The notes below the pieces were generated by a model. It saw only the letters and a list, made by a program, of their open reading frames with translations, did no database searches and was not told the origin of the DNA. From assembly GCA_964605715.1 (NCBI GenBank), contig CAZSDV010000067.1, positions 1 through 10,495 of the forward strand: 10,495 nt of DNA, given 5' to 3'. Below are positions 1 through 6,061 of the stretch, one piece after another (the stretch's first letter is position 1; the number at the start of each line of letters is the position of its first letter). Made by a program: the position numbers and the translations under genes. The stretch is from JAPUME01 sp964605715. GTDB lineage: Bacteria; Acidobacteriota; Terriglobia; UBA7540; JAPUME01.

Positions 1-105
1 GCGACCACCGAGACCAAACGACCTTCCTTCGCGGTCCTGAATGGAAAAATCCCCTTCGATTCGGATCGAACCATTACTGATAATTGTAATTTTAGTTTCA
101 GACAT
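1..105 (-). CDS. CDGSH-type iron-sulfur protein, N-terminal fragment (cut by window edge)
   Basis: Only the first 35 codons lie in the window; the gene runs off the left edge. The visible protein starts MSETKITIISNGSIRIEGDF and continues to a SFGLGGR segment. This resembles the beta-strand lead-in of bacterial CDGSH proteins, where a short acidic start, a G-x-R/I-x-EGDF strand and an F-x-LGGR turn come just before the Cys-rich [2Fe-2S] motif. That motif (C-x-C-x2-S-x3-P-x-CDGSH) would lie outside the window, so the call rests on the lead-in alone. The ATG at 105 is preceded by a purine-rich AAGGGG about five bases upstream, which supports this start. CDGSH proteins are small [2Fe-2S] redox or cluster-transfer proteins. 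The gene is divergent from the HEAT-repeat gene across about 150 bp. Confidence 0.62.
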   Translation of the reverse strand, partial: MSETKITIISNGSIRIEGDFSIQDREGRSFGLGGR

Positions 106-181
106 TTTTCCCCTTATTTAAATTAAAATTTACAAGAACTACAGAGAACTAATTTAGCAAAAAAAGTAAAATATTCAAATC

Positions 182-212
182 TCGACAAATAACTAGCCCG
201 TCAAGATATAAT
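182..212 (+). promoter_or_regulatory. Candidate sigma70-type promoter for the HEAT/barrel-sandwich gene
   Basis: A perfect TATAAT -10 box lies at 207-212. A TCGACA box (5 of 6 to TTGACA) lies at 182-187, with a 19-nt spacer, slightly longer than ideal. Transcription would start near 219, giving a leader of about 40 nt before the predicted start codon. The surrounding 106-255 interval is AT-rich and separates divergent genes, so a promoter is expected here. Recognised by eye only. Confidence 0.42.
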
Positions 213-255
213 AACAGGAGAGAAATAATCCCTTCAAGAAAATTGAAATTGGTTG

Positions 256-1165
256 ATGAGGCAAGATTTGGAAACACAAACAAATTTTGGGTCAGATAAA
301 ACTGCAAAANNNNNNNNNNGCAAAAACATCACCTCCTAGGCGATCCGTTCTTCTTCTAACATCTCTAACGGTTGCTATGGTGTTTGTCCCATTCCTTTTC
401 TGGTATCAATCCTGGTTTGGTAGAACTTTAACGGACAAAGAAATTTCTTCATACTTGTCAAACGATAAAAAACCGAGGAAATCTCAACATGCCATTGCCC
501 AAATTGCAGGAATGGTAGAAAAAGGATACAGCCCGCCAAATGCTTGGTACCATAAAATTTCCCGTTTGGCAGATCACAACTCTGACGAACTAAAAGTTAC
601 AGTTGCATGGTTTATGGGAATACACCCAGAAAAAAAAGAATTTCATCCTTCTCTTTTAAAACTCCTAAACGACAAAAATCCGATGGTCCGTAGAAATGCC
701 GCTCTTTCTTTGGTTGTCTATAAAGACCCAAGAGCCCGCCAAGAATTACGTCGAATGTTAAACCCATTCATCCTCCGTTCCACTGAAAATGGAATTATTC
801 GTTTTAGGTTAAAAACAAATGATGCAATAGACCAAGGAACCCTTATTGCCCGGATTGAAACTGGAAAAAGTGATGAATTGGAGGTTCGCTCTCCTATTCC
901 GGGAGCATTGGAATCAAAGCTGGCAGATGATGGAAGCCAAGTGGTGATAGGTGACAGATTGGCACTTTTATCACCCAGCAATGGACATGTTAGAGAGGCC
1001 CTACGAGCACTTTACCTGCTTGGAGACCGGGAGGATATACCTCTAATTAAGCAATACACCACTAATTCTCCAGATATACCCCTAGAAATCAGGGATCAGG
1101 CAAGACAGGCACACAAGGCAGTTTTGGAGAGAGCCCATCTAGAGCCACCGACACACAAACCATAA
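256..1165 (+). CDS. Membrane-anchored HEAT-repeat protein with an internal lipoyl/HlyD-like barrel-sandwich domain (contains gap)
   Basis: Predicted to sit in the inner membrane through one N-terminal helix (about VLLLTSLTVAMVFVPFLFW) after a basic RR, leaving the bulk outside the cytoplasm. Next come HEAT-like helices (around NPMVRRNAALSLVVYKDPRA), then a beta-rich block with G-x-I-x-F, GTLIARIETG, SPIPGALESK and GDRLALLSPS. This resembles the two halves of a biotinyl/lipoyl or HlyD barrel-sandwich fold, without an attachment lysine motif. HEAT-like helices (HVREALRALYLLGDREDIPL) resume at the C-terminus. Gap 310-319 cuts the N-terminus. GCAAAA occurs on both gap edges; merging the copies joins frames and gives an ORF from ATG 256 (MRQDLETQ), about 297 aa. 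TTG 268, with GAGG six bases upstream, is an alternative start; TTG 287 has no ribosome site and is unlikely. Function unknown; an adaptor or scaffold is only a guess. Confidence 0.72.
310..319. other. Assembly gap (10 N), probably an overlapping contig join
   Basis: Ten Ns of arbitrary size. The six bases before the gap (304-309) and the six after it (320-325) are identical, GCAAAA, and both copies start on a codon boundary of the reading frames they flank. This suggests that the contig ends overlap and that no sequence is missing. Confidence 0.95.
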
Positions 1166-1203
1166 AAGGTTATTTTATATTTAAAATTCTAGATAAATTA
1201 TTT

Positions 1204-1545
1204 TCAAAAATCCATAAAACCATGAACTGCTTCTACTTTCGCAATGGGATCCATGTCAATCGCATCCCATGGGCAGCCATCCAAAAAAGTCCCATCTGGA
1301 CCTTTGCTTGTACATAATTTACACCCAATGCACAGTTCAGGATCTACTTGAATTACTCCAAAAATTGGGTGATCCTCATCAGGGACCCAAAACATGCAAT
1401 CTTCAACCGGGCAGTAAGCTACGCATGCTGGAGACCCGGAGCAACCCGTACAGCATTCATTAATAACAGCTATTTCACGAGGCTTTTTCTTGCGTTGACC
1501 CACGCGGCCTTTAGATTTTGGTTCATTTTTAACAAGTGTTGACAT
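1204..1545 (-). CDS. Dicluster [4Fe-4S] ferredoxin-like protein with unusual cysteine spacing
   Basis: A 113-aa cytoplasmic electron-transfer protein. After a Lys/Arg-rich N-terminus (residues 6-23) comes a first cluster motif C32-x2-C35-x5-C41-x3-C45-P, with extra Cys31 and Cys50. A second motif follows, C72-x2-C75-x2-C78-x12-C91-P. Standard bacterial ferredoxins use CxxCxxCxxxCP twice, so motif I has a longer second gap and motif II an enlarged loop before its last cysteine. Two [4Fe-4S] clusters are the likely content. I chose ATG 1545 (MSTLVKNE) because AGGA at 1552-1555 lies six bases upstream; an adjacent ATG at 1548 is only three bases from it, and the longer TTG-1590 form would contain the ribosome site. 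It is last in a set with the TPR gene (86-nt spacing) and converges on the HEAT gene. A redox partner of KorAB or the activase is plausible but inferred. Confidence 0.85.
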   Translation of the reverse strand: MSTLVKNEPKSKGRVGQRKKKPREIAVINECCTGCSGSPACVAYCPVEDCMFWVPDEDHPIFGVIQVDPELCIGCKLCTSKGPDGTFLDGCPWDAIDMDPIAKVEAVHGFMDF

Positions 1546-1631
1546 CATATTTCCTGTTAAATAGTCAGTTAAATTGAATGTAGCAGGCAACCTTAATAAT
1601 ACGAGGAAATTTAATTTTTAAGTTAATCAAC

Positions 1632-1997
1632 TCATTTAACATTTGGGTATCGTTCAAGCTGTTCACGTAACGATGGATCCCCTAATTTCTCTGCTTCAAA
1701 GGCATACTTCCATGCTAAATCGTAATTCTCGTTCATAGCATGAAGCCTCCCAAGATGAATATGAGGGTCAGCAATCTCCGGGTTTAATTTTATACACTTT
1801 TTAAAACAATCAACTGCTTTTTTCTCTTTTCCCTGAAAATAAAAGAGGACTCCGAGACGAAAATACGGCCGCGCATCACCGGGGAATGTTTCAATTAGCC
1901 CTTCCTCCTCGCGAACTGCGTCATTTACGTCATTCGCAAGCACATTTCCTATGACCTCTTCCCGCCAAAATTTTTTCTTTTTCTTCGAAATAAGCAT
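1632..1997 (-). CDS. Small TPR-repeat protein
   Basis: A 121-aa protein with a very basic N-terminus (K5-K9) and no signal peptide or membrane helix. Two tetratricopeptide repeats cover roughly residues 41-108. The first reads ARPYFRLGVLFYFQGKEKKA and ends with IKLNPE; the second begins ADPHIHLGRLHAMNENYDLA. Both show the W/Y-x2-LG-x2-Y/H, A-x3-F and LNP signature of TPR helices. TPRs mediate protein-protein contacts, so it may be an assembly or adaptor factor. The start lies only 7 nt after the stop of the upstream unknown gene and lacks a clear Shine-Dalgarno sequence, which suggests translational coupling. It precedes the dicluster ferredoxin gene, so a role in maturing or docking that redox protein is possible but inferred. 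Confidence 0.8.
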   Translation of the reverse strand: MLISKKKKKFWREEVIGNVLANDVNDAVREEEGLIETFPGDARPYFRLGVLFYFQGKEKKAVDCFKKCIKLNPEIADPHIHLGRLHAMNENYDLAWKYAFEAEKLGDPSLREQLERYPNVK

Positions 1998-2004
1998 ACA
2001 TTAT

Positions 2005-2313
2005 TTAGGAAGGTTGAGATTCTGTACTTGCTGGCTGAGGGGTAAATGGCTGTAGTTCAAGTTCAATCTCACTAACAGAAACCTGGTCACCGTCATTTAA
2101 TCGTTTTAAAATTTTCTGAATTACTTGCTTAGCTTCCAATTTCCTAAAGTTATTGATAAATCCATCGTAAAAATGCTCACCGGCCATGGCATGGTTTATA
2201 TCAAATTCCTTGTTATGATCACCTAATTCAGTAAAATACACAACCCGGTAACGACCATTATAGGTCGTCTCTTTATATATTTCGAACATAACTTTCTCTG
2301 ATTCAAAGGCCAT
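2005..2313 (-). CDS. Small hypothetical protein, first gene of the TPR-ferredoxin set
   Basis: I do not recognise this family. The protein is about 94-102 aa, soluble, with a mixed beta/alpha N-terminal half (FEIYKETTYNGRYRVVYFTE), a central helix (EAKQVIQKILKRLNDGD) and a low-complexity Pro/Ser/Gln C-terminal tail. It has no cysteines apart from one in an improbable TTG-started extension, no signal peptide and no transmembrane helix. Start choice is uncertain. ATG 2313 (MAFESEKV) has little ribosome-site support, and ATG 2289 (MFEIYKET) has a weak AGAG six bases upstream. The open frame extends to a TTG at 2325. It lies about 80 nt downstream of the activase terminator, so it needs its own promoter, and it is spaced 7 nt from the TPR gene. 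That spacing makes it a real gene rather than a chance frame. Confidence 0.65.
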   Translation of the reverse strand: MAFESEKVMFEIYKETTYNGRYRVVYFTELGDHNKEFDINHAMAGEHFYDGFINNFRKLEAKQVIQKILKRLNDGDQVSVSEIELELQPFTPQPASTESQPS

Positions 2314-2390
2314 CAATTTACACAAGAAGCTAAGTTAAAGTCTTTACAGAAACTAGCTCACCTTTATATTAATTAACACCCGTAAACACA

Positions 2391-2415
2391 AAGGGAGAGG
2401 AGCCTCCTCTCCCTT
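2391..2415 (-). terminator. Rho-independent terminator after the activase gene
   Basis: A perfect 12-bp inverted repeat, AAGGGAGAGGAG / CTCCTCTCCCTT, is separated by one base, so the real hairpin is about 10 bp with a 5-nt loop. On the minus strand it is followed by a broken T-tract, TTTGTGTTT. It lies 26 bases past the activase stop codon, as expected for the end of that transcription unit, and it separates the activase from the next minus-strand gene. Confidence 0.88.
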
Positions 2416-2440
2416 ATTAGATATATTAAATCAAGATACC

Positions 2441-4752
2441 TTAAGGTTCCTGGTCATTTTTAACCGTTGATATCCCAATAGGGGTTTTTTCTACAAATGG
2501 AGGTGGTGGTACTCCAATGGACTTCTTGTCTGTTATATCTGATCCTGAACCCATCTCACGTCGCAACTTCTCTTCGAAAACCTTAAGTTCTTTATCGATA
2601 TCTTTTTTCTTTTTGTTTCGAGTGACCATATCCTCTCGATAACGTTTTAAAAAGTACGCTATTGTTTCAACTCTAATTTTAATAGACCCAGTAGGTCTAT
2701 TTTCGTCAATATCTTTAAACGAAAAATACGGTGTCCCAGATTTAGTAACAGTTTCTTCAACCGTAGTATATATTGGGGCATCGTGCCCACATTTAAAGCT
2801 AGATAATTCAAGAGCTACGAGATTAGGGTGTCGAGCTGTGTATTTAGCAGCCCAAACCTTTTGACTGGTATTCTCACTATAAGAATTTTTCCAAACATCA
2901 CCTATGTCCATTGGATGTGGAATAAGACCTTCTCGGACATCTCCTCCAAATAGTTTTTCAAGTATGTCGTCATCAATAGGAAGTGATCCCATTGTAAGGA
3001 CAGGGTAACCAATTTTCTGGAATTCCTCTAGGATCTCATGATTAACTCCTGGATCATTATGGTACGGTCGACCCAGTACAACGATTCCTAAGCCGTCTTC
3101 CGCTTCAAGCTTATCAAGAACCTCTCTTCCTTGTTTGCGGAGAATGGCATTTGAGAAACGGTCCATTGCCTTAAATCCTTCGACACAAGCTCGCTGATTT
3201 TCTCCAGTCGAAAGCCCTAAAATATCTTTAAATTCAAGAAACATTTGGCGTTCGAACAGCTCAGGTTTCCCAGGATTTACAAATGTACTCAGATAGGTTA
3301 TTCCCATATCAGAGAATAAATCTCCTTCTTTTGTAAAGGCCGCCTTCACGGCTTCAGGTGTAGTCGCAACGGTAGGGCATGAGCGATGAGCCTGAGCATT
3401 AACTAGATCTGAAGGAAGATCATCAATCATCGGAAAGAAAATAAAATCAAGAGGTTTTTTCTTGTGCTTTTCATAAATCAAATTATGTACATGAGGAATG
3501 CCAATTTTAGATGGGAAACACGGGTCAATAGCCCCCCGCTTTGCCCCTGTCTTATAGAGCTCCTCAGAAGTAAAGTCTGAATAAACAATATTCTCTGTTT
3601 GAACTCCTAAGGATTCAAAGTAAGCGCTAAACCATGGATTCACGGAGTACTGATTTAGTACACGTGGTATGCCTATGCGGAGCTCGGATCGCCTCTTCAT
3701 TAATCTGGTACGGGATTTCTGTTTTGGGGTGATTGATATCCTTGGAAGCGGATCAGAAACCTGTGGGGGATTATAGGATCTAAAAGCCCAGCGAGCTCCA
3801 ACCTCAGCTAAATTCGGATTGGCACCCCTCATGGAATCCAATCCTTTCTTGATTTCCCGCATGGCATTAACATCTTCAACCAAGCCTCTTTCACAGCTAT
3901 TTCCAACAATTAACCGTTTAATTCCAGGGCCAATGGGTATTTTTGAAGTTTTGGAGCCAATGTTAACCACCTCTTTGTCGGCAGAAACTTTTACGTCAAT
4001 GAAAGTTCGAAGGCACTTATTTTTACAAAAGTAGCATCGAGTATCTTCGCTTCGATGAGTTTCGTAAGAAATATTCTGAACAGCTTCCATACCAATAAAA
4101 CTTGTTTTTCGGCCGCGGGTCCAAAGCCGATGGGTTTCAATCGCAGCACCAATTGCCCCAGACTCCCCACAATGCTTATGGACAATAACATTTGGAGTCA
4201 GGCCCTTATCCTTGAAGCGGGATTCAATAAAATCAACTTGTGATTTCACTGCCGCTAAATTATGCTGCGTTCCACCTTGAAGAACAAAATTCTTTCCTAA
4301 TGCTGAAATATTGGCAATTTGAGAGACATATAACCAGATATTTTTTGGAAGAACAGCTGCTAAACCTGCCATAATCTCACCTGGCTTCCATCCTTGCCGC
4401 TGAAAATCAACAATATCAGACTGCATAAAAACTGCGCAACCATACCCAAACATGGGCATGGCTTCAGCGCCAAATGCTGTATCAGCATATTTCTCAACTT
4501 CAACACCAAAATTTGCAGCCGTGGACTGAAGAAAGTAGCCGTTCCCAGCTGAACATTGAGTGTTTAACTTAAAATCCTTAACTCGCCCATCCTGAAGGAT
4601 GATAATTTTAATATCCTGCCCTCCGACATCGCAAATGACATCCGTTTCAGGATAAACGTGCAATGCTGATTCTGTATGTGCGAACGTTTCAACAATGGCA
4701 ACATCAGCGGCCAAAACATGCTTAAGAATATCTTTAGCGTATCCGGTTGAAC
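2441..4752 (-). CDS. Tandem BadF/HgdC-type CoA enzyme activase, C-terminal part (gene continues across the gap)
   Basis: This is the downstream part of a large activase cut by the gap at 4753-4762. The frame is open to the contig edge, where STGYAKDIL matches the interior of a BadF ATPase domain; the apparent start at 4714 is an internal Leu TTG. Numbering from that codon: the second BadF module has VGGQDIKII (phosphate loop), cluster cysteines C54 (NTQCSAGNG) and C93 (YGCAVF), then GESGAIGAA. A C227-x2-C230-x3-C234 motif follows. Next is a DUF2229-like region (RIGIPRVLNQYS, about 346-440) with C399 and C446, then an HGD-D-like C-terminal region (LGRPYHNDPGVNHE, LSSFKCGHD) ending in a charged tail. 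The family couples ATP hydrolysis to one-electron transfer into 2-hydroxyacyl-CoA dehydratases or benzoyl-CoA reductases. Its partner gene lies upstream. The substrate is unknown. Confidence 0.88.
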
Positions 4753-4762
4753 NNNNNNNNNN
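4753..4762. other. Assembly gap (10 N) inside the activase gene
   Basis: Ten Ns split one reading frame. The contig on the low side starts, on the minus strand, inside a G-S-T-G-Y-A motif. The contig on the high side runs up to KLKLLGI and then about 32 nt of AT-rich sequence (4763-4794) that does not fit the protein family and creates a stop codon. True missing sequence may be only a base or so, with the tail being erroneous. Confidence 0.95.
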
Positions 4763-4764
4763 TG

Positions 4765-6036
4765 TTACAAATTGAATTTCTTGATTAAAATTTTGATCCC
4801 AAGTAATTTGAGTTTTGCTCCCTGCCCTTCAACCTGCTTATTCAGGTTTTCAAACATATCCTTAGTATCTTCAATCGGGTTTCCCTTGGAAAGCTGGTAG
4901 CATTTAAGGAGTAAATTTTTATTTTTATCAAGAAGGACAGCCTTGGTGGATGTGGAACCTCCATCGATTCCCATAAAGGCCTCCACTACCTCCCCGGAAG
5001 GAATCGTTGCAGGGATAAATTTCTCTTTTTTAAAGCGCTCCTTAAATTCAACTAACTCCTTATTGTTCTCACTAAGACCACTTCCACCTTTCTTTTTTTT
5101 CTCCTCAAGGCGGCCAACATTAATATACCAATCTAATTTTTCAAAACCTTTATACACTCCAACTGAATCATCTTCATCTTTCCCGAACTCCACCGATCCA
5201 ATGGCAGCAAAATACTGGGCATTTTCTGGAACAACTATAAGGTCCTTAGGATCAACGCCTTTAGGGAGGGGGAATTTCCGTTCCTCCCAAACCTTTGGAA
5301 TGTTCGCCTTCCAGCAGTCCCTCATACCCTTGATATAGGTATTCGGCCCACCAAGCAGTAAAACGTCCGGTCGAAGAGTGTTTCCGCGGGTCAAAACAGC
5401 CAAATTTTGCTGAATAATTGCTTCAAAAAGTGACGCCATCAGTTCATTTGCAGGGACCCCGCTCTTCTGTAACCCATTAATGTCAGTTTCAGCAAAAACA
5501 CCACATTTTCCAGCTACTGGATGAAGTTTTAAGTCGAAATACCCCATATTGCACAGTTCTTCAGGAGGGATCTGAAGTTTACTATTAATCTTGTCAATAA
5601 CAGCCCCAGTTCCACCTGCACACTTGTCGTTCATGGAGGGTATCTTTTTCTTACGTCCAGTCTCAGGATCTTCTTTAAAAATAATTATTTTTGCGTCCTG
5701 ACCTCCAAGTTCAACGACCGACCCGCACGTTGGATACAGTTTCTCCACTGCCAATGCAACTGCATTCACTTCTTGTACAAATTTTCCGCCAACCATGTCA
5801 GCAATTCCACCACCACCAGATCCGGTAACAAAAACTCGGACCTTATCATTTGGAACCCCAAGATCAGCTTCGATGCGCTTTAAAAACTCCAGGCATTTTT
5901 CAGGCTGTTTTGTATCGTGGCGCTGGTAGTCAGACCAGATCATCTTGTCAGCCACCGGGTCAGTAACCACCGCCTTGACAGTGGTCGATCCAACATCCAA
6001 CCCGATCATTAATTTTCCTGAATGTTTTTTAGCCAT
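4765..6036 (-). CDS. Tandem BadF/HgdC-type CoA enzyme activase, N-terminal part (ends artificially at gap)
   Basis: This is the start of the large activase. Residues 1-286 form a complete BadF/BcrA/HgdC ATPase module: GLDVGSTTVKAVV (12-24) and VELGGQDAKII (108-118) are the phosphate-binding loops, C139 (NDKCAGGTG) and C178 (AGKCGVFAETD) are the paired [4Fe-4S] ligands, and VLLLGGPN precedes the C-terminal subdomain. A charged linker (about 310-345) leads to the start of a second module, GIDGGSTSTKAVL (356-368). The sequence matches the family up to LKLLGI (about residue 414). The last nine residues and stop are foreign-looking and abut the gap, so the true product continues into 4752-2441; merged length would be about 1,184 aa. 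ATG 6036 has GGGGGT four bases upstream and begins 25 nt after the stop of the HGD-D-like gene, indicating an operon. Confidence 0.9.
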   Translation of the reverse strand: MAKKHSGKLMIGLDVGSTTVKAVVTDPVADKMIWSDYQRHDTKQPEKCLEFLKRIEADLGVPNDKVRVFVTGSGGGGIADMVGGKFVQEVNAVALAVEKLYPTCGSVVELGGQDAKIIIFKEDPETGRKKKIPSMNDKCAGGTGAVIDKINSKLQIPPEELCNMGYFDLKLHPVAGKCGVFAETDINGLQKSGVPANELMASLFEAIIQQNLAVLTRGNTLRPDVLLLGGPNTYIKGMRDCWKANIPKVWEERKFPLPKGVDPKDLIVVPENAQYFAAIGSVEFGKDEDDSVGVYKGFEKLDWYINVGRLEEKKKKGGSGLSENNKELVEFKERFKKEKFIPATIPSGEVVEAFMGIDGGSTSTKAVLLDKNKNLLLKCYQLSKGNPIEDTKDMFENLNKQVEGQGAKLKLLGIKILIKKFNL

Positions 6037-6061
6037 TGATACCCCCAGAATTTTTCATTCT

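Noticed and set aside
287..319. TTG start at 287 for the HEAT-repeat gene
   Set aside because: There is no ribosome site before it, and its frame depends on the arbitrary length of the N gap. The overlap-merged frame from 256 is better supported.
718..981. 87-codon minus-strand open frame inside the HEAT gene
   Set aside because: It is a shadow of the plus-strand coding frame, with no plausible ribosome site or family resemblance.
1169..1184. AT-only hairpin between the convergent HEAT and ferredoxin genes as a terminator
   Set aside because: ATTTTA...TAAAAT has no G-C pairs; it is too weak to call a terminator, although some termination is needed in this 38-bp gap.
4714..4716. Apparent start of a 757-aa gene near 4714
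   Set aside because: The codon is TTG (Leu) inside a conserved BadF domain, and the frame is open upstream to the gap edge with family-matching residues.
4943..5338. 131-codon plus-strand open frame opposite the activase
   Set aside because: It is antisense to a strongly conserved domain and gives Ser/Phe/Pro-rich shadow composition with no recognisable protein features.
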